From a virus: a stretch of 64,000 nt of DNA. A program made the position numbers and the translations under genes. Where the stretch lies: positions 1 through 64,000 of the IMG/VR virus record IMGVR_UViG_3300021437_000001, one strand, 5' to 3'. Below are positions 27,266 to 37,000 of this stretch, piece by piece. The first letter of the stretch is position 1; each line of letters begins with the position of its first letter. Under the pieces are notes generated by a model. It was not told the DNA's origin. It saw only the letters and a list, made by a program, of their open reading frames with translations, and did no database searches.

Positions 27266-29160
27266 TGGCGAATGATAAATTTAAACGTTTAGTTAGATCT
27301 ATGCCTGGACTATATCGTCCAGAAGTCAATACCATGATTGGTGGACTTTTGAAAGCATGGGGTTTATCTGATGACGACATCGTAGTACAACTTAAAGAAA
27401 CTAAGAAGCAACTGTTTGAAACAGACGCTTCTGATAGGTATTTAGATTATCTGGCTAACAATGTTGGCGTATCTCGATCTGCTCAATTAGGAATTGAGGA
27501 CAATGATTTTAGAAATTTGATCCCAGTCCTATCTTACTATCCTAAACAAGTGCGTCAAACTGTAATTGCGCTTCTCGACGTATTTTGGGGAGCTGGTTTC
27601 ACTCGTGCAAATATTAACAGTGGAAACATAGAGCCTTACGATTTCTCTCCTGAAAGTGCACTCACTGGCCAAGTGACTTTTGAAAAAGGCAATGTTATTG
27701 TACGAGGCGTAGGAACTCAATTCTTAACCGAAGTTCATCCTGGTGAATACATTAAAGCGGCTTCTGCCTCTGGAAAACTATATGCAAAAGTATCCGCAGT
27801 TGTAAGTAATACACAGCTACTTTTATCAGCAGTACCTTCAGCACTGACCACGCAAGTAAACATTACGGCTGTCAAAGCTCCAGTTCTAGAATTAGAATAT
27901 TCCATTGATAATGGAAGTGATCAACGTAAGATACGTTTTAAACCTAATGCATTTGCTAATTTGCATTTAGTCACAGCCAGCGAAATAGTGGCTGCAATCA
28001 ACGCAGATCCAGAACACAATAAAAATTTAACTGCTTCAGTATTTATTGACCCTCTTGCAGGAAATAAACTGAACTTGAGAACTAATACCCCTGGACTTCA
28101 AGGTTCGATTGAGATTATGGGTGGTTCTGCAAACGTTCCCACTAAGTTAAATTTTGCATTGACAAAACAAACAGAAACTAAGTGTGCCGTATATGAAGTC
28201 AATCCAAATGAGGTTGTCATCCGAATACCGTCATCTGTCCCTGTTTTACGAAGAAAGCTTGCAGGCTCAGCACATCCTAAGCAAACTAAAACTGAATTGT
28301 TTTCTACTAAAGATAGTTTTAATTTCGCTTCTTTGGGATCTTCATCCACCTTGACTTTGACAGTGGATTCTGTAAGTCATGTTGTAAATTTTAATCATTC
28401 TGCTAATTTTGTAAACGCTGCGGCTGCTACTGCGGCGGAAGTAGTTTCTGTAATCAATAAGCAGCTAGCTTTTTTAGAAGCATTCGACGATGGTATAACT
28501 GGCAGAAATATTGTAGGACTTCGTACAACCGATGGTTCAATGGAGTATCAAATAACTGGCGGCACAGCCAACACGATACTTCAATTTCCAACCACGTTAC
28601 AACAAGATCCAGATTTGATTGTGGCCAATTATCCTTCAGCGTACATGTTCGACCCTACAGGTCAACTCTTTACTGTAACTGGCAAAGTTGCCAACACAAC
28701 GGCGCAAATCGCACAAGGGGTTATAAGCCCTACTCTTTCTGTTGACAATGCTTCGGCATTTGCAAATCAACCTGGATTGTTATTATTGAATTTTGGACGC
28801 AATGATCAAGAAGGTCCGATAAGCTATAATAGCCGACCAAATAACTCAACCTTATTATTAGATGCCAGCTATATATTTCAAAAACAGCACCTAGTAGGAA
28901 CTAAGGTAAATTATGTAGCAAACACGCCGACTATACCTCGAATTACAGGGGAAGATTATGCTGTGTATGTTACTGGAACTCAGGAGGCTAGGACAGCCGC
29001 TCAAGATTTAATAAAGAAGCTTCTGGCAGCCGGAGTTGTCGTTCGCTTTGTAATCGAGTTTCCTGAAGTTCTTTTTGAATGTTCGTGCCAAACTTGCGGA
29101 ACCAGCGATAGCCCTGACCAAGTGGGTTCTCGTAGCGGGTTGCCGCCATTGACGTTTTAG
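27265..29160 (+). CDS. Baseplate/tail protein, gpI-like with shared modules
   Basis: 631 residues. The N-terminal MPGLYRPEVNTMIGGLLKAW, TDASDRYLDYLANNVGVSRS and NLIPVLSYYPKQVRQTVIAL resembles gpI/XkdT-type proteins after the J-like gene. The middle carries one GTQF module (27667-27845) and two AEVV-IN/GGxAN modules (27895-28170 and 28350-28600) shared with the J-like protein. The end has an unusual ECSCQTCG cysteine cluster. It is the last gene of the tail unit; a promoter follows. Confidence 0.6.
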   Translation: MANDKFKRLVRSMPGLYRPEVNTMIGGLLKAWGLSDDDIVVQLKETKKQLFETDASDRYLDYLANNVGVSRSAQLGIEDNDFRNLIPVLSYYPKQVRQTVIALLDVFWGAGFTRANINSGNIEPYDFSPESALTGQVTFEKGNVIVRGVGTQFLTEVHPGEYIKAASASGKLYAKVSAVVSNTQLLLSAVPSALTTQVNITAVKAPVLELEYSIDNGSDQRKIRFKPNAFANLHLVTASEIVAAINADPEHNKNLTASVFIDPLAGNKLNLRTNTPGLQGSIEIMGGSANVPTKLNFALTKQTETKCAVYEVNPNEVVIRIPSSVPVLRRKLAGSAHPKQTKTELFSTKDSFNFASLGSSSTLTLTVDSVSHVVNFNHSANFVNAAAATAAEVVSVINKQLAFLEAFDDGITGRNIVGLRTTDGSMEYQITGGTANTILQFPTTLQQDPDLIVANYPSAYMFDPTGQLFTVTGKVANTTAQIAQGVISPTLSVDNASAFANQPGLLLLNFGRNDQEGPISYNSRPNNSTLLLDASYIFQKQHLVGTKVNYVANTPTIPRITGEDYAVYVTGTQEARTAAQDLIKKLLAAGVVVRFVIEFPEVLFECSCQTCGTSDSPDQVGSRSGLPPLTF

Positions 29161-29173
29161 GGTAAACTGACAC

Positions 29174-29202
29174 TTGGGCGTGATAGAATTGTCATATATA
29201 AT
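29174..29202 (+). promoter_or_regulatory. Sigma70-type promoter of the fibre region
   Basis: TTGGGC (29174-29179), spacer of exactly 17 bases, TATAAT (29197-29202). It lies in the 65-base gap between the baseplate and fibre genes and starts transcription about 18 bases ahead of the ATG at 29226, leaving room for the AAGGAA ribosome binding site. Confidence 0.65.
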
Positions 29203-29225
29203 AAAAGACAACACAAGGAATTAGA

Positions 29226-31340
29226 ATGGCCTTACTTCAACAGACTCGAATATTGCCAAATCAACGTCTCGATCTTCCTGATTACAGGAATATTGAAGAC
29301 TTTGTTTGCGCAGATTTCAAAGCTATAAATAAAAATGTTTGGGCAAATGGCAACTTTGTTGTCTCTGGTTTTAAACCTACCGCAGGTTCTATCGGATCTA
29401 ATGCACTTGCTTTAACTATCGCAGGTTCAACTTGTATCATGGGACAAAACGATGGAACTATGTTCATCGGCGCCCCTAGTATTGCTGACCTTTCTACTAC
29501 CGCTCTAACACCAAATGCCGTCAACTATGTGGAACTTATTATTGATAAAGACACTGGTGGTGCTGATTCTAGAGCGTTTTGGGACTCTACCGCAAATGGC
29601 GGAGCTGGTGGAGAGTTCAGTCAGATCGTAGACACTTATGTATTTTTAAAAGCTAAGTTTGCAATTAACACTTCAAACTTTACTGGCGATGCAAATAAAA
29701 TTCGAATATGCAAAGTTACTGTAAATAATTCAGGAATCATTACAAGCATTTCTGATGATCGTAATCTCTTTTACCGTTTAGGTAGAGATGGAAATCCTGG
29801 GTACACTTTTCCTTGGAGTTCTCGTTCAGAGCCTTTGACTACTTCATTTTCTGGCGGCGACAAGGATATTGTTAATTTAAAACAGATTCTTGATGCTTTG
29901 ATGGATGGACTTAGAGAAATAAAAGGTACGACCTATTGGTACGAAGAGCCTTCGGTTTCTTTTCCAGGTGCTTTTGCAAATCCGTCTTTATCAGTAATAT
30001 CAGGTAGTTCCGACTCTGCAAAATTTGCATGGGATGGCTCGGCCCTTACCATTACAGATGATTCGCTTTCTCCACTTCAGTCTGATGCAATCGCTTATAT
30101 CCGTATTTTTTCTTCAGCAATAAATCTTTCTTTAACTCGTCAATCAGGTGCGCAAGCAATCTCAATTGCGAATAAAGAAGTTTTATGGGTCGAAATTCCA
30201 TCTCCATACGCCACAACCAATTACGATGGTGTAGGATTGACTTCCTTTAACTATCATGTCTCTGCTCTAGGTTCTGTGCCATTGAGTGAAAAATCTTTCT
30301 GGCTCGCTTATAGAGAAGGCAATCGACTTTATGTTCGAGGTCTTGGAGAGTTAAATCCAGGCGAGTCTATGGAAATTAGCGATCAAGTTCCAGAAGCTTT
30401 GATGACATTTTTAGGTTTCAACCCTGAAACAGCAACGTCAGTACCATACACAGCTACTCCAAATTCTGCAATTTTTGGAAACGTTTTCAATACTTCTTCG
30501 AGTTTAGTAACTGCTATCTCTGTCAATACCGCTAACTTAAATGCTATAGGTCTTGCACTAGATACTCCTGTTTATGACGAAAAGATGGTAGTTGTATCCG
30601 GCTCTCCTGCCGATGACAACGAAATTCACGGCCCAGTTTCCGCAAGCACTGTAATCACAATTCCTCTTGATTCTCGAGACACTAACATTCAAAAACAGTA
30701 TATTGTCGGCGCAGGTCTATTAACAGTATACTTAAATGGTCAACTATTAGAACTTGGACTGGACTGGAATGAAGTAGGAACCACAGGAAGTTTAAGTTCT
30801 ACTATACAAATTTTACAAGATCTAGTAGTAGACGACCGTCTGATTTTCCGTATAGGATCGTTGGGTGGTTTCAATGTCGGAGCCTCTTCTGGAGAAGCTA
30901 ATACAGCTTCTAACGTAGGTGGCGGTGCTGAAGTATTTAAAATTAAATCCGGTATTGATCTAGAGTTTAGAACTATCGTAGCTGGAGCAAATATCAGCCT
31001 TACGCAGAATGCCAATACATTGGTCATTTCTTCTACAGGTGGCGGAGGCGGTGGAGGAACTGATCAAGTTACTCAAGTCTCTTCGGCTTATACAGTGCTT
31101 GGCACTGATGCTCACGTTAGGGTAGATGCTGGCTCTGGAGCTATAGCTATTACGTTACCTGACGCTTCTGCCGTGCTTGGTAAAAAGTATGTAATTAAGA
31201 AAGTGGACAGTTCGGGCAATGCTGTAAATATTAATACGGTATTAAGTCAGCAAATCGACGGTTTAACTACTCGAGCTTTAAGCGCACAATACCAAACAAT
31301 ATCAATCATTTCTAACGGTTCTGGTTGGGATATTCAATAA
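29226..31340 (+). CDS. Tail fibre protein
   Basis: 704 residues. The N-terminal part (LPNQRLDLPDYRNIEDFVCA) looks like a baseplate-attachment domain. A middle unit YLNGQLLELGLDWNEVGT with DRLIFRIGS recurs in the small gene at 33737. The C-terminal end (AIAITLPDASAVLGKKYVIK, QIDGLTTRALSAQYQTISII, NGSGWDI) is the ITLPDA-type terminal domain common in fibres. Role in attachment is inferred from these patterns and from the adjacent fibre genes. Its stop overlaps the next ATG by one base. Confidence 0.7.
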   Translation: MALLQQTRILPNQRLDLPDYRNIEDFVCADFKAINKNVWANGNFVVSGFKPTAGSIGSNALALTIAGSTCIMGQNDGTMFIGAPSIADLSTTALTPNAVNYVELIIDKDTGGADSRAFWDSTANGGAGGEFSQIVDTYVFLKAKFAINTSNFTGDANKIRICKVTVNNSGIITSISDDRNLFYRLGRDGNPGYTFPWSSRSEPLTTSFSGGDKDIVNLKQILDALMDGLREIKGTTYWYEEPSVSFPGAFANPSLSVISGSSDSAKFAWDGSALTITDDSLSPLQSDAIAYIRIFSSAINLSLTRQSGAQAISIANKEVLWVEIPSPYATTNYDGVGLTSFNYHVSALGSVPLSEKSFWLAYREGNRLYVRGLGELNPGESMEISDQVPEALMTFLGFNPETATSVPYTATPNSAIFGNVFNTSSSLVTAISVNTANLNAIGLALDTPVYDEKMVVVSGSPADDNEIHGPVSASTVITIPLDSRDTNIQKQYIVGAGLLTVYLNGQLLELGLDWNEVGTTGSLSSTIQILQDLVVDDRLIFRIGSLGGFNVGASSGEANTASNVGGGAEVFKIKSGIDLEFRTIVAGANISLTQNANTLVISSTGGGGGGGTDQVTQVSSAYTVLGTDAHVRVDAGSGAIAITLPDASAVLGKKYVIKKVDSSGNAVNINTVLSQQIDGLTTRALSAQYQTISIISNGSGWDIQ

Positions 31341-31789
31341 TGACTTACGATCCTAGGCTTTCAGGAACAGTTTTGACAGTAGGTGCGGTCAGCTCAGAGC
31401 TACCAGCTAGAACAAATTCTAGTGGTGGGTCTTTGAACCGCACAGATCCTATTAGACTGGATTCATCTGGCACTGTGCAAAAGGTAGATCCTTCAGTCGA
31501 GTCTCAGGTATTATCGTGTATCGGTGTAGCAAAAGATTCGATTTCTAATGGAGCCTCAGTCGGTATTGTTACTGGTGGAAGGCTTGAAAATGTTACAGTG
31601 CCAGGCAGTTTCGGAGACTCTTTATTTCTTTCCAAAACAGGAACTCTAACTAACGTTAAACCTGCTATTGGAGTAGGCGGCTTTGTGACCGGAGACTTTG
31701 TTTTAAGTATTGGTATTGTAGTTAAAAATCAAGATAATCCATTACTTTCTGATCTTCTAGTAAACATTAGATTAGTCGGTCAGTTGTAG
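31340..31789 (+). CDS. Small virion protein, DUF2190-like pattern
   Basis: 149 residues from ATG 31340, which overlaps the fibre stop; an upstream in-frame TTG lies inside the fibre gene and is unlikely. The pattern SSGTVQKVDPSVESQVLSCI, GRLENVTVPGSFGDSLFLSK and TGTLTNVKPAIGVGGFVTGD resembles the small beta-barrel DUF2190 type domains. The C-terminal part of the fibre at 32013 has a similar GKPFFLAASGAV segment. Probably a fibre or decoration protein. Confidence 0.5.
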   Translation: MTYDPRLSGTVLTVGAVSSELPARTNSSGGSLNRTDPIRLDSSGTVQKVDPSVESQVLSCIGVAKDSISNGASVGIVTGGRLENVTVPGSFGDSLFLSKTGTLTNVKPAIGVGGFVTGDFVLSIGIVVKNQDNPLLSDLLVNIRLVGQL

Positions 31790-31818
31790 CGAAATTTTAG
31801 GACGAGAGGAGTTATACT

Positions 31819-32010
31819 ATGGAAGAACGAGTACGCAAGGTTAATGTCGAAGCTTTATCAGTAGAACGAGCTGAAGAACTTTCCCAACAAATTGGTGAAA
31901 AAGTAGTGAAGATACAGACCGAAGCAATTGAGAAAATTAATAAGATTTTAAGTATTTATGGAATGAAGGCAGAACTTGCCGTAACGATTTCCAAACTTGA
32001 GGAGAAATAA
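31819..32010 (+). CDS. Small coiled-coil protein between fibre genes
   Basis: 63 residues with a strong GAGAGGAG ribosome binding site. Almost entirely helical and charged (LSVERAEELSQQIGEKVVKI), with heptad-like spacing. No known family. Position just before a fibre gene (two-base gap) suggests a trimerisation or assembly partner, but this is inference. Confidence 0.5.
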   Translation: MEERVRKVNVEALSVERAEELSQQIGEKVVKIQTEAIEKINKILSIYGMKAELAVTISKLEEK

Positions 32011-32012
32011 CA

Positions 32013-33698
32013 ATGGTTGACGTTTCAATTTTAAGCAGACTGGTCGATGGCGTACAGCGCAATGTAGACATTTCGCAAAATTCATTAGTCGTAGGCAGTC
32101 TAAAAGTAGGAACATCAACTCCTACCGAGCTTACAAAAACAATCCTAGATAACTTGGTATCGTTGCAAAATGGTAGTGACGTAGCGGCTTCGCTCCATCA
32201 CCATGATTCTCTATATTACAGAAAGACGGCGTTAAACTCGACTACTAGTGGCTCTTCTGGAGCTAAACAAATCGGCGTCAGCGGAACTCCAGTCAATCAT
32301 TCACCTGCAAGTGCTGATGTTCAGGCGTACTTAAATAGTATTGACTCTGCCCTATCTTCTGCTGGAAATGAGAAATCCGATAGCGTTTTCCGTATCGTAG
32401 ATAACGGCGACGCAACTAAAAAGATTGCTTTTGAAGCTGCTGGTATTGCCACGGCTACAACTCGCACAATCACAATGCCAGATGCAAATGTTGATCTTGG
32501 CAATTTAACTAATAGCAATATTTCAGCTTCAGCAGCTATTGCTGAATCTAAATTAGCTCTAGATTATTCTACTTCTTCTTTAAACACTGCGATCAGTGGA
32601 AAAATCTCTAGCACTCTTATCGGTGCCAATAACGGAGTTGCTCCTCTTGATGCTGGTGGAAAAATCCCAGTAGCTTATCTTCCAAATTCAGTAATGACTT
32701 TCGAAGGTGTGTGGGATGCTTCGACAAATACTCCGACTCTTGCAGATAACGCTAACGGCGCAAATGCAGGTATGGTGTATTTGGTAAGCGTTGCTGGTAC
32801 TCAGAATTTAGGTTCTGGTTCTCAAACGTTTGCTGCTGGCGACTGGGTCGTTGCTAACTCTAGTAACGTATGGCAAAAATCAGTTAATTCAAATGCTGTA
32901 GTTTCTGTAAATGGTCAAACTGGCGTTGTAACTATTAATGCTATCAATCAGTTGACTGGCGATGTTACTACTAGTGCGGCTTCTGGTTCACAGTCTTTAG
33001 TCTCTACTATTTCTAATAGCGCAGTTACTCTTGCAAAATTAGCTTCAAACTCTGTTGATGAGAATAAGATCGTATCAACGGCTCTATCTTCTAGTGGCGC
33101 TTTAACTGGTGGCTCTGGATCTAAGCTTGCATGGAATCCTGATGGAACAACTCTCGAAATCAATGCTAATGCCGCCCGCATTAAAGACCTTGGAGTTTCA
33201 ACTGCAAAACTTGCTGCGACTTCTGTAACTGCTGCTAAACTTGGCAGTGATGTTGCGGGTGCTGGTTTAGCTGGTGGAAATGGTTCAGCTCTTTCAGTTG
33301 CTTATGCTCCGGCTATTAAAGCCGATAGTGAAGTGGCTGGTGAAGCTTTTGCCGCTACTACTTTGTTTGCTGTTCGTTATGGACAAAATGCTGAAACAGC
33401 AGGTAGTATTTACAAAGCTGATAAAGACGCTTCCACTACCGATAACTTTTACGCAATTGGTTTGTTTAAGTCGGTTGGTGCTTTGGCTGCGGCTGATCCT
33501 ATGCCAGCCATTACTAAAGCTGGTTTGATGTCAGCCCCTTCACATGGACTTACTGTAGGTAAACCTTTCTTCTTGGCTGCTTCTGGCGCAGTAACAAGCA
33601 CTGCACCTTCTGCAATCAATGAAGCTGTTATCAAGCTTGGTATGGTAAAAGATGCAAATACCCTTGATATTCAAATTCAAATAATGGGCGTCAACTAA
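32013..33698 (+). CDS. Tail fibre protein with His-rich knot
   Basis: 561 residues. The N-terminal domain is followed by AASLHHHDSLYYRKTALN, a pattern seen in shaft sections of long fibres. Further shaft repeats (SNISASAAIAESKLALDY; SNSAVTLAKLASNSVDENKI) follow; this alternating SAxVxLAKLA pattern is typical of long fibre shafts. The C-terminal domain has a DUF2190-like GKPFFLAASGAVTS. The sequence is Ala/Ser/Gly-rich. Fibre identity is well supported by composition and repeats. Confidence 0.7.
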   Translation: MVDVSILSRLVDGVQRNVDISQNSLVVGSLKVGTSTPTELTKTILDNLVSLQNGSDVAASLHHHDSLYYRKTALNSTTSGSSGAKQIGVSGTPVNHSPASADVQAYLNSIDSALSSAGNEKSDSVFRIVDNGDATKKIAFEAAGIATATTRTITMPDANVDLGNLTNSNISASAAIAESKLALDYSTSSLNTAISGKISSTLIGANNGVAPLDAGGKIPVAYLPNSVMTFEGVWDASTNTPTLADNANGANAGMVYLVSVAGTQNLGSGSQTFAAGDWVVANSSNVWQKSVNSNAVVSVNGQTGVVTINAINQLTGDVTTSAASGSQSLVSTISNSAVTLAKLASNSVDENKIVSTALSSSGALTGGSGSKLAWNPDGTTLEINANAARIKDLGVSTAKLAATSVTAAKLGSDVAGAGLAGGNGSALSVAYAPAIKADSEVAGEAFAATTLFAVRYGQNAETAGSIYKADKDASTTDNFYAIGLFKSVGALAAADPMPAITKAGLMSAPSHGLTVGKPFFLAASGAVTSTAPSAINEAVIKLGMVKDANTLDIQIQIMGVN

Positions 33699-33736
33699 CA
33701 CTTGATGCTTTTTGAAATGTAAGGTAAATTAAGTGA

Positions 33737-34036
33737 ATGGGTAAGTTTTTACGTCTAAGCAATGGAGTTCCTAGATCATTTGATGAATCTTCGTCAGTGA
33801 CTATCTATGACCAAGCCATAGACGTAGGATCAATAATTACCACAGGCACGGCTGTTACCTTACCTGCAAGTGGTACTTACGATTCGCAAGAGTTAGAAGT
33901 ATACTTAAACGGTCAAGTATTAGACGATGTGACCGATTACAACTTTGTAGGAACGGTGCCAAGAACTCAAGTGGCATTTACGTTTCAACTCGAAGTTGGT
34001 GATAGAATAAGATTTAGGAAGATTCGTGGTGCTTAA
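33737..34036 (+). CDS. Small stand-alone fibre module
   Basis: 99 residues. The segment LEVYLNGQVLDDVTDYNFVG with VGDRIRFRKIRG matches a unit in the fibre at 29226 (YLNGQLLELGLDWNEVG and DRLIFRIG). It therefore looks like a single copy of a fibre beta module encoded as its own gene. The gap before it (33699-33736) has AAGG near the start; a -35/-10 pair there would place the start of RNA at the ATG, so it was not accepted as a promoter. Confidence 0.5.
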   Translation: MGKFLRLSNGVPRSFDESSSVTIYDQAIDVGSIITTGTAVTLPASGTYDSQELEVYLNGQVLDDVTDYNFVGTVPRTQVAFTFQLEVGDRIRFRKIRGA

Positions 34037-34077
34037 TTACGAATTGGAATTAAGATAAATAAAAATAAGAGGCACTA

Positions 34078-37000
34078 ATGGCACAAAAATTTGATTCAAG
34101 ACAGATAATCTCCCACGATGTTCTAGCGAATGTTCTTGGCGTAGATGGGTCACAATTAAAGACTTTACTGCAAAATTTGAATAAAGAGATTAATGCTCCT
34201 TATCGTATATCTGCTACTTCACCTACCGCTGATTCTAAAATCAATTTCCAGGCTTCTGAAGTAGAAGCTGCTGATCTAGCTGCTAAAAACGCTTCTCCGG
34301 TTTCTTCTCAGATTCCAACTTTTCCCGCATCTACCATCGACTTCCAAAGTGGAGCTACGACTGGTGGAACATTCAATATTTCTTTTCCTAACTCGACTGT
34401 AGGTTATTTCCGAAGAATCGGATTTAGCTTAGATGCTTCTGGTACTATACAGTGTTTATTTTCTGCCGAAGTAGCCTCTCTAGGTTCTTTGGCAAATGCC
34501 GGAACCGTTTTTGTTAAAGGCGCTTTACCAATTGGTTGGATTGATCTTGAAGCCACAGCCGCTTCTCCAGGTCGTTTTAAGACCGCAGGTTCGGCCACTA
34601 ATATTATTGAAAATAAAGTAGGTAGCTCTAATCGTGTACACCGTATCGTAGGTGGCGGTGGAGCTAGTTCGGGTTCTGGAAGTGGAACTGGAGATGACAT
34701 CAATGCTTTAACTTTTAAAGCAAGCTTCACTGATCTTTTCGCAGATCTTCCTACTGACTCAGTTTCCGCTGTTGATTATACGACTGGTAAAACTGATTCT
34801 ACAACTTACGATATTGTAAGTTCTTATCATCGTTTAGCTTATGACGCCTCTAAGACCGTAACTGGTTCTGGCGTAAATATGACTCTTAGTTCTGCTCCTG
34901 CTTTTACAATTAAAGCGGGTGATGTTCTGGTAGTTGGAACTGAGGTTAAGAAAATCGCTTCTATAACTTCTCAAACTGTTTTTGCGGTTGAATCTGCTTT
35001 TACAACTACGCCATCTTCATCAGCTTGCTGCGTATCACAAGCAGTACATACTAAAGATCTAAATAACTTTGCAGGTGATGGATTAGCTGTTTCCACAGCA
35101 TTTAGCACAAGCATTAGTCAGATTTTAATGACGTATGAAGATACTTCAACTCTTAGCGACACTATCTTTGATGCCAACACCTCTCCTGTAATCGCTTATT
35201 CCGCTTCTTCTGATGGTACGAATTTTTCTGCTCTATCTTTGAGACCTACAAATCTTAGCGATATGCAGTCAATGTTAAATTTACCCACGTCAGGAACAAA
35301 CTTATACGTTCGTTTCTTTGCCAATAAATCTTCTGGCTCTGGATCTGTAAACATTCTTGGCTATAAAACATTTTTTCATAGAGATGCGTCATTCTCAGAT
35401 GGCTCAGTATTAAATCAGGCTTATGGCCGTTTAGACAATACTGGAACTAAGATTAACGTTGCAGCAATTGCAAACGTAGCAGGGAAAACTAGAATTCAAC
35501 TTTCATGGTCTTACCCTGTAGGCGTCAATTCTGGAACCGCAAATGGTTCTTTAAAAGTTCTTGTTGACGGTTTAAAACTTCCACGTTTTGTGGATAGCAC
35601 TGTATCCATTTCTGGTTACTATAAAGAGATTGATCAGAATACAATCGAACTTGATGCCGATTATTCCTTATCTCCAATTGAATTTGAAATCGTTCAGGAC
35701 GTCGCTGTTGTCGATGCTTCTGATACTAATACTACCGCTGTAGCGCAAATTCAAGAAGCTATTGGCGAAGGTTTTCAAGCCTTTGTTAAGTCTAGTCAGG
35801 TAATTAACGCAACAACCGGAACTCCTGGTACTGGACAGTTCTACTCTACTATTGCAAATAGAGCCGCAATTTCTGACTTATCTCAAGACCTTAAAGTAAG
35901 AATGGGTATTGAGCGAATCATGACTCAGCAAATCTATCAACTTCAAAACGAGTTCGGACCTAATGGCGAACCTGTTTTTTCTGTTGTTAATGATGACAGA
36001 GGGCAGATAAGATTTGTAGGCAGTGGAATATTCACGATAAATGACGCTAGTGGTCAAAGAATAGGAACTGGTACTACTTCTACAGATTACGCCGAAGTGA
36101 CATTTTATGGAACTGGTATTAATTTATTGCAGAATATTGGCGTCGCTGCCAACGTTTCTGTAGCTTATTCTGTTGATGGCGGAGCCGAATCTACAACTGC
36201 CACCACATCGTATTCTGGAGTAATCACCGGAAGAAATTATTCTACTAACTCCATTATTCCAATAGTTTCTGGATTGACACTAGGAGTACACACTGTAAAA
36301 ATTAGAGCTGCTTCTTCTTCTGGTGTAGGCTATTATGGTTTTGAAGTTTTAAATGAAGCTTCAACTTTAAAAGTCAATCCTGGTTCTTCTTATATAAATA
36401 GCAAAAAGATAACTACGAATGCACAACAAACCGTAGTTTACAATTCCACTTTTGAAAGCGGTACTCTTGGAACAAGAGGTGGTAGAGTTCTCGTTTATCA
36501 AAAATCTGATGGTACAATTGCTAAAGCAGTTACGCCTGCTGGTTCGCAACTTAATTTAACTAGTGCTGATCATACTAATGAGGAAATCGCAAGAGTATAT
36601 TCAGTAAAAGAATTTGGAGCAGGAAGAAGTGATGATTTTAGTATAGCAACTGCGGCAGGAAGCTATACTTTTACGCTTGATGACGGAACAACTACATTGT
36701 CTGGTGCAGCAGTAGTACCAAATACTTTATTTTCAGGCAGAACTGGTGTTGGATATAGCACTAGTGGATTTCTCATTTTAACCTTTGTTGGTACTGGTTT
36801 AGATATTAATTGTAATTCAACATCGGCTAATACAATTGTTACACTCGTGGATGGAGCTTCTGTAGGAAATATAACTACTTTAACTACTGGATATAGAACC
36901 TATAAAGTTGTATCAGGTCTTCCATACGGTACACATACAGTTAAATTAACAATAGCAACGGCTACAAATATAACAATAAATGAGTTCATCGCCTATCAAC

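Noticed and set aside
33702-33730. Promoter TTGATG-17-TAAATT before 33737
   Set aside because: Transcription would start at the ATG and the AAGG needed for translation would be outside the RNA; probably chance in AT-rich DNA.
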